In this document: positions 1 to 6,436 of the stretch, piece by piece
How positions within the stretch are numbered: the first letter of the stretch is position 1
Layout of the letters: each line of letters starts with the position of its first letter
Assembly (NCBI GenBank): GCA_964468725.1
Contig: CAYXVU010000224.1
Coordinates: 1 to 9,960 of the forward strand
From: CAYXVU01 sp964468725
Lineage (GTDB): Bacteria; Acidobacteriota; Blastocatellia; UBA7656
Direction of reading: 5' to 3'
Length of the DNA: 9,960 nucleotides
Notes under the pieces: model-generated
Seen by the model: the letters and a program-made list of their open reading frames with translations, nothing else
Database searches by the model: none
What the model was told of the DNA's origin: nothing
Program-made: the position numbers and the translations under genes

Positions 1-2
1 CC

Positions 3-362
3 TATCTCACGAAAAATAAGGCCGATGCAAAAGTCAAACTCGAAAAAGCCGTCTCTCTCAATGCCACAGACCCGGTCACTTACATGCTACTGGGCGGACT
101 GGTTGACGACGAGTACCGGGAACTAGCGCAGAAACATCAAACTATGGGGCCGGGGCCACTCAAAGAACAGACTTTGAAAGAGGCGCAGGCCAAGATGGAC
201 GAGGTCATCGAAATTTTTGCTCAAACCGTCGCTCTCGCGGCTGGCAAAGAGGCTTTTCAACGGATGCACGATAGCTTGCTTGAACAACTCACCACTTATT
301 ACAAGTACCGCAAAGGTTCGACTGCTGGCTTGCAAGAGTTGATTGATAAGTACAAAAAGTAG
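3..362 (+). CDS. C-terminal part of a TPR-type protein (5' end outside window)
   Basis: The frame is open from base 3 with no stop until TAG at 360-362, so this is the last 119 codons of a longer gene. The ATG at 84 lies inside the reading frame and is probably not the start, because the codons before it read as the same helical protein (YLTKNKADAKVKLEKA, then LNATDPVTYMLLGGL). The first part resembles one tetratricopeptide (TPR) unit: Ala/Leu helix pairs with an 'N-x-x-D-P' turn. The rest is charged helix ending in LTTYYKYRKGST and a Lys-rich tail. I recall similar C-termini in Acidobacteriota TPR proteins, which usually start with a signal peptide, but that end is not visible here. TPR units mediate protein-protein contacts; no catalytic function can be assigned. 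A long palindrome follows the stop codon. Confidence 0.75.
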   Translation, partial: YLTKNKADAKVKLEKAVSLNATDPVTYMLLGGLVDDEYRELAQKHQTMGPGPLKEQTLKEAQAKMDEVIEIFAQTVALAAGKEAFQRMHDSLLEQLTTYYKYRKGSTAGLQELIDKYKK

Positions 363-374
363 GTCGTCGCCATT

Positions 375-404
375 TGATCGAGCGCCTGCGCAGGCGCTCG
401 ATCA
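375..404. repeat. Perfect 30-bp palindrome between genes
   Basis: The half-site TGATCGAGCGCCTGC is followed immediately by its exact reverse complement, with no spacer; all 15 pairs match. It starts 12 bp after the TPR-type gene stop and ends 45 bp before the flavin reductase ATG. As RNA it could form a 13-bp hairpin closed by a four-base loop and might block 3' exonuclease or stop transcription. No T-run follows on either strand (CCTTCCCC on the right), so it is not a standard intrinsic terminator. A REP-like element or a dimeric protein-binding site are alternatives. Confidence 0.85.
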
Positions 405-449
405 CCTTCCCCTAACCTCACCAATTTGCGCAACCATCGGAGGCACGCA

Positions 450-920
450 ATGGCAGTCAGCAAGGATGAATTTCGCCTCGCTTTGCGAAACTTTGCAAGC
501 GGCATCACAGTCGTTACGACAACAAGCGCCGGACAACAGTTCGGCATCACCGTCAGCGCGTTCACCTCCGTGTCGCTTGAGCCGCCGCTCATCTTAGTCT
601 GCATTGATAAACGCGCTTCGATTCATGACCACCTTGCGGAAGGCGCGGCCTTCGCTGTCAACATTCTGGCCGCAGACCAACAAGACCTCTCACAACGCTT
701 CGCCTCGAAAGTGGAAGACCGCTTCGCCAATGTGGCGACCACAACGGATGCCAACGGCTCGCCGTTGCTCGACGGCGCGCTTGCGCATCTGCAATGCCGC
801 GTCGTGCAGGCGTACGCGGGCGGCGATCACACCATCTGCGTCGGTGAAGTCGAAGCCACCTCCGTCAAGCAGGGCAAACCGCTCGCCTATTTTGATGGCC
901 AGTACGCTTATCTCGCCTGA
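450..920 (+). CDS. Flavin reductase-like, FMN-binding split-barrel protein
   Basis: The protein has 156 residues. The ATG at 450 is chosen because CGGAGG (438-443) sits 6 bases upstream; a TTG at 426 would extend the frame but lacks a ribosome site. Family features in order are FASGITVVTT near the N-terminus (flavin-binding loop), GITVSAFTSVSLEPPLILVC (core split-barrel strand and the usual 'S-x-x-P-P' turn), FAVNILAADQQDLSQRFAS, and GDHTICVGEVEA with YFDGQYAYLA at the C-terminus. Length and motifs fit the flavin reductase-like domain of HpaC and the NTA-monooxygenase small component, which reduce FMN or FAD with NAD(P)H and pass reduced flavin to a partner monooxygenase. No monooxygenase gene lies next to it, so the partner and substrate are unknown. 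It is soluble, with no signal peptide. Some family members instead bind haem or have other roles. Confidence 0.88.
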   Translation: MAVSKDEFRLALRNFASGITVVTTTSAGQQFGITVSAFTSVSLEPPLILVCIDKRASIHDHLAEGAAFAVNILAADQQDLSQRFASKVEDRFANVATTTDANGSPLLDGALAHLQCRVVQAYAGGDHTICVGEVEATSVKQGKPLAYFDGQYAYLA

Positions 921-971
921 GTCCCCAAACGGGGGCAACAAACCGCGCTGGAAGCCGAAACCAATTCGCCC

Positions 972-977
972 TATACT
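972..977 (+). promoter_or_regulatory. Possible -10 element (TATACT)
   Basis: TATACT lies 54 bp upstream of the secreted-protein start at 1032, in the 111-bp gap after the flavin reductase gene. I see no good -35 at 16-18 bp upstream, so this rests on the -10 match and position alone. Confidence 0.3.
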
Positions 978-1031
978 GAGGCCGAAGCGTTCAACGGCGC
1001 TTTGATCTCTGTCAGAGTTGGCAACATCTGC

Positions 1032-1601
1032 ATGCGGTTCAATCCTAAATCCAGCCTCCTGCTTTTACTCAATTTTGCGCTCTTGTTCCTCTTTTTACTA
1101 TGCGCCTCGATTTCAGAGGCCACCGCACAGACTGGAGCGACCTTCGGCCCGCACACGTTTACTCTTAATCAAAACAGATCGGGAACGACGATCTACTTCT
1201 CAATTCGCAGCTTGCCCGTTCTACACACTCTTACCATCGTTAATGGCAATCCCGACAAAACGCAACGTGTCAAAAAAGGGCAGGTCATCCTCAATGGTCT
1301 AGAAGTCATTGGCATTGCTCAATTCAATAAACGCTGTCATCGGTTGACGGTCGCTCTACCGCTCGGAGAAGAGAACGAGCTGGCCATCTCTTTCAAAGGC
1401 AATGCCGGAAGCTTCATCACCGTCATCCTTGAGCCGACTTCTTATCCAATACCTAATCATGCGTTCACGCACCAATTGGTTCGGTCATTTGGTCGCGTCA
1501 CGGTAACCGAATCTCCGCATCACGCTTCTGCAATGACTCCGTTAGCTGCCCAACGCGAACTCAGCGACGCTGCTTCGCCCCCGTCACAGCGTAAACCTTG
1601 A
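1032..1601 (+). CDS. Small secreted protein with a conserved beta-rich domain, function unknown
   Basis: The protein has 189 residues from the ATG at 1032. This start gives a clean signal peptide: MRFNPKSS, a Leu/Phe-rich core at residues 9-24, and a likely cut after ISEATA (about residue 32). The TTG at 1002 in the same frame would put extra residues before it. No strong ribosome site precedes either start. Residues about 37-135 form one beta-rich domain: FGPHTFTL, LHTLTIVNGNPDKTQRV, GQVILNGLEVIG, QFNKRC, ENELAISFKGNAGSFITVIL. I recall the same pattern (an 'NG' after a Leu-rich strand, 'V-x-LNG', 'FN', a final 'L-x-V-x-x-x-G-x-x-GS' strand) in many uncharacterised exported proteins of Acidobacteriota and related phyla, usually as one domain of larger proteins. 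Here it stands alone, followed by a low-complexity tail rich in Ser, Pro and Ala. No catalytic residues stand out. Confidence 0.7.
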   Translation: MRFNPKSSLLLLLNFALLFLFLLCASISEATAQTGATFGPHTFTLNQNRSGTTIYFSIRSLPVLHTLTIVNGNPDKTQRVKKGQVILNGLEVIGIAQFNKRCHRLTVALPLGEENELAISFKGNAGSFITVILEPTSYPIPNHAFTHQLVRSFGRVTVTESPHHASAMTPLAAQRELSDAASPPSQRKP

Positions 1602-1693
1602 CCGCCGCTCGCTGACCCCTCATCAAAACCGGCACGCCTGAATTTTCCTGCTTCTTTCTCGGTCGGACAATTTCACCGCTGTTATGGGTGTGC

Positions 1694-1699
1694 TATGCT
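1694..1699 (+). promoter_or_regulatory. Possible extended -10 promoter for the amidohydrolase gene
   Basis: TGC directly before TATGCT makes an extended -10 (TG-n-TATGCT), 75 bp upstream of the amidohydrolase ATG. The hexamer at 1671-1676 (TTTCAC) is at 17-bp spacing but is a poor -35. The 173-bp gap after the previous stop and the lack of a strong terminator leave read-through possible. Confidence 0.35.
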
Positions 1700-1774
1700 T
1701 CGAGCGCACGCAGGCGGTAAGCCCGGTTTTCGCAATTCCCATCATTCGTTGCTCGACATCATCAGGAGGCAGGG

Positions 1775-3400
1775 ATGCTCAAACAGTTCACCCTCATCGT
1801 TGCGCTCACAGCTCTGTTGCTGCCGCTCGTATTCATCAACAGCGCGGCGCAAAAACCGGAATACGATCTGGTGATCATTAACGGTCGCATCGTAGACGGT
1901 ACCGGCAATCCCTGGTTTTACGGCGCGGTCGCCATTAAAGATGATCGCATCGCAAAGGTCGGCGCAGTGGATGCGCAAAACGCCGCCCGCACGATTGACG
2001 CGAAAGGCCAAATTGTCGCGCCCGGTTTTATTGATGTTCACACCCACGTCGAAGGCAGTCTCGGCAATAATCCGACGGCAGACAATTTCGTTTTCATGGG
2101 AGTGACCTCGCTGGTGACCGGCAATTGCGGCTCGTCGTCTACCAACGTCGGAGATTTCTTAGCGCGGCTGGAAGAGCAGGGCATGTCGGTCAATCTGGCA
2201 ACCCTCGTCGGTCACGGCTCGGTGCGCCGCGAGGTCTTGAAAGAAGAGAATCGGCAACCGACCGCTGAAGAGCTTGCCCGCATGCGCGAGATTGTTGACC
2301 GCGCGATGCGTGAAGGTGCGGTTGGAATGTCAACCGGATTGATCTATGTGCCAGGAACCTATGCGAAGACGGATGAGGTCGTCGAATTGGCCAAAGTCGT
2401 CTCGCAACACAGCGGCATTTATGCTACGCACATGCGCGACGAAGGCAATCAAGTGGTCGAAGCCATTCAAGAGACGCTGGCGATTGGCGAGCAAGCCAAG
2501 TTGCCGGTAGACATCTCGCACTTCAAAGTCTCTTCGAAGAAGCGATGGGGCGACAGCCGCTTGACCGCACGCCTGGTCGCCGAAGCGCGCGCTCGCGGCC
2601 AACAGGTGACGGTTGATCAATACCTCTACACCGCCTCTTCGACTTCGCTCAACACCATGCTGCCGTCGTGGGTGCTCGAAGGCGGCTTTGAGCAGGCGAA
2701 AAAGCGGCTCGAAGACGCGGCCATGCGCGCCAAAATCAAGAGCGAGATGTTGGAGACGATTCGGCGCAGCGGCTTCAAAGACTTCTCCTATGCAGTGGTG
2801 TCAGGCTATCGCCCCGACCCGTCCTATGAGGGCAAAAGCATCAGTGAAATAACCAAACTGGCGCGCGGCAAAACCGGCGCGCAGGAAGAGGCCGAACAGA
2901 TCATCACCATGTATCTGGCCGGGTCTGCCGGAATGGTCTATCACAAGATGAGTGAAAAGGACGTCGAACACATCATCGCGCAGCCCTTTACGATGGTGGC
3001 TTCTGACAGCGGTGTGATTCAGATGGGCAGAGGCGCGCCCCATCCGCGCGGGTACGGCAACAACGCGCGCGCGTTGTCCGTCTATGTGCGCGAAAAGAAG
3101 ATCATCGGTTTGGAAGATGCCATTCGTAAGATGACTTCGTTACCGGCAGCGACCTTCAATTTGTGGGATCGCGGATTGATTCGCCCCGGTATGGCCGCCG
3201 ACCTGGTGATCTTCGACGAAGCGAAGGTGAGTGATCGCGCCACCTTTGACAATCCGCATCAATATGCCGAAGGTTTCACCTTTGTCATCGTCAACGGCAA
3301 AGTAGTAATCGCCGAAGGCGCGCATCGCAAAGAAAAGCCCGGACGCGCTTTATACGGTCCAGGCAGAAGACTACGACGAGAGAGCACGACGAACCAGTGA
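1775..3400 (+). CDS. Exported N-acyl-D-amino-acid deacylase-type amidohydrolase
   Basis: The protein has 541 residues. The start is fixed by AGGAGG (1764-1769) five bases upstream. A signal peptide covers residues 1-25 (hydrophobic core 6-21, cut near NSAA-Q). The mature part opens with YDLVIINGRIVDGTG, the small beta domain typical of urease-superfamily amidohydrolases. Candidate metal and catalytic residues are His89 and His91 (GFIDVHTHVE), Cys118 (TGNCGSSS), His219 (ATHMRDEG), His249 (ISHFKVSSKK) and Asp411 (VASDSGV). With an offset of about 22 residues these match the recalled ligands of Alcaligenes D-aminoacylase (His67, His69, Cys96, His220, His250, Asp366), apart from the last, which is shifted by insertions. 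The family hydrolyses N-acyl-D-amino acids to D-amino acid and carboxylate. Substrate is not proven: many paralogues are D-glutamate-specific or act on other N-acyl or dipeptide substrates. The stop lies two bases from the convergent sulfatase stop. Confidence 0.88.
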   Translation: MLKQFTLIVALTALLLPLVFINSAAQKPEYDLVIINGRIVDGTGNPWFYGAVAIKDDRIAKVGAVDAQNAARTIDAKGQIVAPGFIDVHTHVEGSLGNNPTADNFVFMGVTSLVTGNCGSSSTNVGDFLARLEEQGMSVNLATLVGHGSVRREVLKEENRQPTAEELARMREIVDRAMREGAVGMSTGLIYVPGTYAKTDEVVELAKVVSQHSGIYATHMRDEGNQVVEAIQETLAIGEQAKLPVDISHFKVSSKKRWGDSRLTARLVAEARARGQQVTVDQYLYTASSTSLNTMLPSWVLEGGFEQAKKRLEDAAMRAKIKSEMLETIRRSGFKDFSYAVVSGYRPDPSYEGKSISEITKLARGKTGAQEEAEQIITMYLAGSAGMVYHKMSEKDVEHIIAQPFTMVASDSGVIQMGRGAPHPRGYGNNARALSVYVREKKIIGLEDAIRKMTSLPAATFNLWDRGLIRPGMAADLVIFDEAKVSDRATFDNPHQYAEGFTFVIVNGKVVIAEGAHRKEKPGRALYGPGRRLRRESTTNQ

Positions 3401-3402
3401 GA

Positions 3403-4830
3403 TCAAGGCGATGGTAATGCTTCGCGCCAGCCCCTTTTGAGCAATCGCTTCAGTTGCCTCAACTCATCCTGATAGTCGCGCATGCTTGACAGATCATGCT
3501 TCTCATCGGGATCAGCGCGTAGGTCATAGAGGCTCTGCGGTACTTTTTTACCTTGCCAGAAGCGGAAGGTTTCGGTGCGAACGCTACGGCTGGCTTCACC
3601 GCGCGCGCGGTTATCGGCATAAACTGCCTTCCGCCAGCTCTGGGTCGGGTCAGCAAACAGCGGTCGCAGGCTCAGCCCTTCCACCCCCGACGGCTGCGGC
3701 AAGCCGCATAGGTCAGCAAGCGTAGGATAGAGATCAACCAGCTCAGCAAACTGATTGAGCGACAAACCTTGCGGAATCTGCGGCCCGGCAAAGATCAAGG
3801 GTACTCTTACCACGTTTTCATATAGGGATTGCTTTTGCACGAAACGATTGCGTTGGCCGAGATCAACGCCGTGATCGGAGGTGAAGACAATCACTGTATT
3901 CTCGGATAATCCGAGGCGGTCAAGCTCATCGAGTAACACCCCCATTTGCGCGTCTATGTAAGAGACGCAGGCGAAGTAGGCGCGTAAGGCTTCGCGCTTC
4001 TCTTGCAAAGGGATACCGTTATCTATGAGGGCATCCGGCGGTAAGGCGATATCTTCGAGGCGATACAGGTCGAAGTACTTCTTGGGGGCAATAAGCGGGC
4101 GGTGCGGTCTGCGAAGGCCAACAGCGAGGAAAAACGGTTTGGAGGCACGCTCACGCAGCAGTTCGATGGCGCGCCGGATGTTTTGGCCATCCGGCAACTG
4201 ATCATCGTCTAGCTCCGAAGCTTCCCAATTCGGCATTTTATTCTCTTTCCCAAGATCGGCATCCTCAGAAAAACCGGTGTCAGCAAAGTCCCAGTCAATG
4301 ACAGGCGTCGTGAAATGGTTATGCTCAACCTTGCCGACACGGGCAATAAAGTAACCGCTGGCTTTGAAGTGTTCCGGCAGAAACAGGCCATTTGGTAAGA
4401 AGGTTTTGGGATGTGTGACATTATCAACGATCTTGGTGGTTTTGGGTCGCTTGCCGCTCAGTAATGAGGTGCGCGATGGATTGCAGAGCGGAAACTGACA
4501 ATAAGCGCGCGTAAATTTCGCGCCGCGACTGGCCAAGCGGTCAAGGTTCGGCGTCTTCACAAGGTCATGATCGTAACAGCCGAGCGTGGTGCCAAGATCA
4601 TCGGTGATAACAAAAAGCACGTTGAGTTGGTTGGCGAATACCGCCTGCGGTTTATTGATTGTGCAAGCCGATTGCATCAGCACCCCAGCGGCGATCAACA
4701 ACAATGCGATTAAGCCCGTCAACACGATGATCTCGAACCAATTTCTCAAATGGCGCAGAGCCATCTGGATGCGTTCATCTGAGTCGGCAGGCAACGAGAA
4801 GTGAAACTTGTGGTCAGATATCTTCGTCAT
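3403..4830 (-). CDS. Membrane-anchored sulfatase, iduronate-2-sulfatase-like
   Basis: The protein has 475 residues. The ATG at 4830-4828 follows AGGAGA (4846-4841) with a 10-base gap. Residues 1-32 are polar, 33-53 form a hydrophobic helix, and AVFA-NQ at 63-68 could be a cleavage site, so it is either anchored or exported by a long signal. Met23 is an alternative start but lacks a ribosome site. The sulfatase core runs from LNVLFVITDDLG (metal ligands Asp77, Asp78) through CNPSR at 116-120, the C-x-P-S-R site where Cys116 becomes formylglycine. Lys167 and His170 (GKVEH), His243 (RPHRPL), Asp319 and His320 (TSDHGVDLG) and Lys333 fit the recalled active-site pattern of human iduronate-2-sulfatase. 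It should hydrolyse sulfate esters of a sugar or other organic sulfate; the substrate is unknown. It needs a formylglycine-generating enzyme, which is not in this window. No other polysaccharide-degrading gene adjoins it. Confidence 0.9.
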   Translation of the reverse strand: MTKISDHKFHFSLPADSDERIQMALRHLRNWFEIIVLTGLIALLLIAAGVLMQSACTINKPQAVFANQLNVLFVITDDLGTTLGCYDHDLVKTPNLDRLASRGAKFTRAYCQFPLCNPSRTSLLSGKRPKTTKIVDNVTHPKTFLPNGLFLPEHFKASGYFIARVGKVEHNHFTTPVIDWDFADTGFSEDADLGKENKMPNWEASELDDDQLPDGQNIRRAIELLRERASKPFFLAVGLRRPHRPLIAPKKYFDLYRLEDIALPPDALIDNGIPLQEKREALRAYFACVSYIDAQMGVLLDELDRLGLSENTVIVFTSDHGVDLGQRNRFVQKQSLYENVVRVPLIFAGPQIPQGLSLNQFAELVDLYPTLADLCGLPQPSGVEGLSLRPLFADPTQSWRKAVYADNRARGEASRSVRTETFRFWQGKKVPQSLYDLRADPDEKHDLSSMRDYQDELRQLKRLLKRGWREALPSP

Positions 4831-4940
4831 GGCACACGTCTCTCCTGAGCCGAAGCGGCTGGAAAAAATTTTTTAGTTGTGGGAAAGGAAGGCGGGCGCG
4901 AAGGAGATCGAGCCGGAGCGGCTAGGCAGACGTCTCCTCA
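4831..4940. repeat. Two diverged, permuted copies of a ~30-bp segment
   Basis: Two short motifs occur twice. GAGCCG-A/G-AGCGGCT is at 4847-4860 and 4910-4923, and GGCA-C/G-ACGTCTC is at 4831-4842 and 4925-4936. Their order is swapped in the second copy. This may be duplication debris, paired binding sites, or chance in GC-rich DNA. Confidence 0.4.
4848..4860 (-). promoter_or_regulatory. Small hairpin next to the sulfatase ribosome site
   Basis: On the - strand AGCCG and CGGCT pair around a three-base loop (CTT), one base upstream of the AGGAGA ribosome site. An A6T6 run (4863-4874) lies just beyond. The hairpin is short, so it may only influence mRNA stability or start access. Read on the + strand it resembles a weak terminator stem, but the T-run begins 9 bases after the stem. 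Confidence 0.35.
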
Positions 4941-4989
4941 GAGCCAGTGTAGGCGTATGCTGCTTTGTGTTTACCTTTGCAGGCCAATA

Positions 4990-5435
4990 TCAACTCTGCG
5001 CAGACAGGTAAGCTGTCAAGGCAAAGATGAAGGGAACCAAAGCCTCGTTACGATGACGAAGCTCTGTGGAGTCTTATGAATCCTCTACTTGACATGAGGT
5101 CTCCCCAAGACTTGATCTCTAATGGCACAAGATAAATTTTTCACTATGGTCTGCTGATACAAAAGGCGGCCTTGTTGAGCTGGTGTGTGGCAAGCTTATG
5201 GGCTGAACCCGGACAACACCTCATCGAGCAAGAATGGGAGCAAAAAGCACGCATAGCACTCTGCGCGAGTGCGGCTTTGTGTACTCGCAACACGGCGACA
5301 GCGCCGCATCGCCAATGAAGTCGTCATGAAACCGATGAACTAGGCGAAACGATAACTTTCGGGGGAATCCATAGAAATGAATGGCGGGATGGATAGCAGC
5401 AGGCCTTCCGATGTCAGGCTGCTGGTCGAAATAGC
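4990..5435 (+). mobile_element. Truncated group II intron remnant
   Basis: No intact gene lies in 4831-5462. From about 5030 the + strand reads like the catalytic-RNA part of a bacterial group II intron just upstream of its protein gene. The landmarks, compared from memory with such introns, are GGGAACCAAAGCCTCG, AAGCTCTGTGGAGTCTTATG, ATGGTCTGCTGATACAAAAG, GGGCTGAACCCGGACAACACC without its last base, AGCACTCTGCGCGAGTGC, TTTGTGTACTCGCAACA, and ATGAAGTCGTCATGAAAC. Short stems support folding: AGC-TCGT with ACGA-GCT (5041-5063), CCTC with GAGG (5082-5099), GCACTC with GAGTGC (5256-5272). It then runs into GGGGGAATCC and an ATG at 5377. Roughly the first 300 nt of domain I, nearly all of the protein gene and domains V-VI are not seen, so it cannot be an active intron. 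Both borders are approximate. Confidence 0.6.
5377..5435 (+). pseudogene. First codons of a group II intron-encoded protein (fragment)
   Basis: An ATG at 5377 opens with MNGGMDSSRPSDVRLLVE. The start resembles the N-terminus of intron-encoded reverse transcriptase/maturases ('MNG-x-x-x-S-x-RP'). It sits where the protein start is expected, downstream of the intron-like RNA and after GGGGGAATCC (5361-5370). The frame stays open to 5580, but from about 5436 it reads through flank and then antisense of the alpha/beta hydrolase gene. No reverse transcriptase motif such as YADD is present, so only about 20 codons seem to survive. The right border is a guess within 5430-5462. Confidence 0.45.
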
Positions 5436-5462
5436 GGTGCGAGGTTCATGGTTGGCCGAAAG

Positions 5463-6257
5463 TCACCCGCGCAGTGAGGCAAGAAAGGCTTGCAAGGCTG
5501 CATTGAAAGCAAGCGGTTTCTCAAGATTGAGCAGATGGCCTGCGCCTTCGATGACCTGCAAAGTCGAGTTGGGAATCTGACTGCGCCAGCCTTCCGCTTC
5601 AGCAACCGATGTGAGGCTATCTTCAGCGCCGATGATAACCAACACGGGAAAGCGCATCTGCGGCAGCAGGGGAGTTGAATCAGGGCGAGCGGCCATACCG
5701 CGTTGTGCGGCGGCGATGCCTTGCGGCGAGTTGGCCACAATCATCGAACGGAGGCGTGCCGCCAGATCGCTGCGTGTAGCCGTTGTTGATGCGCCGAGCA
5801 AGAGGCTCACCATCGCGTCAGCAATGGCGTTTGCACCTTCGCGTTCGGCTTGATCAGCAGATTGCAGCCGACGCGCTTGTGCGGCTGCCGTATCGGCAGT
5901 GGCGCGAGTAGCCGCCAGCACCAGCGCGCGGACGCATTCGGGGTAGTCTCGATAAAATGCCAGCGCGACATAGCCACCCATCGAAAGACCGACAAGCGTT
6001 GCCCGCTCGATGGAGAGCCGCTTCATCAAGGCGTACACATCAGCAGCCATCTGTGACATGGTGACCGTTCCTGCGGTCACCCCGGAGCCGCCGAAGCCGC
6101 GTAGATCAAGCGTCAGCAAACGAAACCCATCGGCCAGTTCGACGACTTGGTCATCCCACATCGTCTGATTGAGCGGGAAGGCATGTAAGAAGATGACCGG
6201 ATCGCCTTCGCCGACTTCGTGATAGTTGATGGTGATGCCATTGATCTCTGCCTTCAT
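5463..6257 (-). CDS. Alpha/beta-fold hydrolase, PcaD/esterase-like
   Basis: The protein has 264 residues, a normal length for a single-domain alpha/beta hydrolase. The ATG (6257-6255) follows AAGGAA (6267-6262) at 4 bases. Visible parts in order: VIFLHAFPLN (oxyanion region, His25), DLRGFGGSG (residues 51-59), the nucleophile elbow GLSMGG with Ser92, a helical cap from about 120 to 195, VIIGAEDSLT with the likely acid Asp213, and GAGHLLNLEKP with His241. The Ser-Asp-His set is complete, so it should be active. There is no signal peptide, so it is cytoplasmic. Sequence style is close to 3-oxoadipate enol-lactonase (PcaD) and general carboxylesterases, but no beta-ketoadipate genes adjoin it, so I do not assign that reaction. 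Its stop lies close to the right edge of the intron remnant, yet the C-terminus looks whole. Confidence 0.88.
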   Translation of the reverse strand: MKAEINGITINYHEVGEGDPVIFLHAFPLNQTMWDDQVVELADGFRLLTLDLRGFGGSGVTAGTVTMSQMAADVYALMKRLSIERATLVGLSMGGYVALAFYRDYPECVRALVLAATRATADTAAAQARRLQSADQAEREGANAIADAMVSLLLGASTTATRSDLAARLRSMIVANSPQGIAAAQRGMAARPDSTPLLPQMRFPVLVIIGAEDSLTSVAEAEGWRSQIPNSTLQVIEGAGHLLNLEKPLAFNAALQAFLASLRG

Positions 6258-6309
6258 GCGATTCCTTTAACCGTTCAGTTCTCTCAGGGTCGTTGATTGT
6301 GAGGCTTCG

Positions 6310-6338
6310 ATAATAACAAAATGGCTCCCGCAACAAAA
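6310..6338 (-). promoter_or_regulatory. Possible promoter for the alpha/beta hydrolase gene
   Basis: On the - strand TATTAT (6315-6310) is a fair -10, 53 bp before the hydrolase ATG. TTTTGT (6338-6333), 17 bp upstream, is a weak -35. Confidence 0.35.
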
Positions 6339-6349
6339 TCGAGACGCGA

Positions 6350-6436
6350 GGGGTTCTCTTGACGGCGGAACCTGCGACAATAACGACCGTGTACAGACTC
6401 ACCAAACGATTTTCAGCCAATCATCAGGAGAACCCC
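6350..6436 (+). repeat. Inverted repeat covering the decayed gene's ribosome site
   Basis: GGGGTTCTCTTGA (6350-6362) is complementary over 13 bases to TCAGGAGAACCCC (6424-6436), with one G-T pair that becomes G-U in RNA. The right arm contains AGGAGA, the apparent ribosome site of the decayed gene. If transcription starts left of 6350, the site would be paired in the mRNA. The loop is 61 nt. Confidence 0.5.

Noticed and set aside
299..604. A 101-codon - strand frame across the 30-bp palindrome
   Set aside because: It is antisense to the TPR-type 3' end and the flavin reductase 5' end, and it contains the palindrome within its coding sequence; no ribosome site or family match.
921..936. CCCC-AAAC-GGGG hairpin just after the flavin reductase stop
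   Set aside because: The stem is only 4-5 bp and no T-run follows, so it is too weak to call a terminator.
1775..4830. Amidohydrolase and sulfatase as parts of one catabolic island
   Set aside because: They are on opposite strands with no shared regulator or transporter, and no common substrate can be argued from sequence.
4863..4874. Rho-independent terminator on the + strand with the A6T6 run
   Set aside because: The stem is 5 bp, the T-run is displaced from it by nine bases, and no + strand gene ends upstream. It lies in the sulfatase 5' region.
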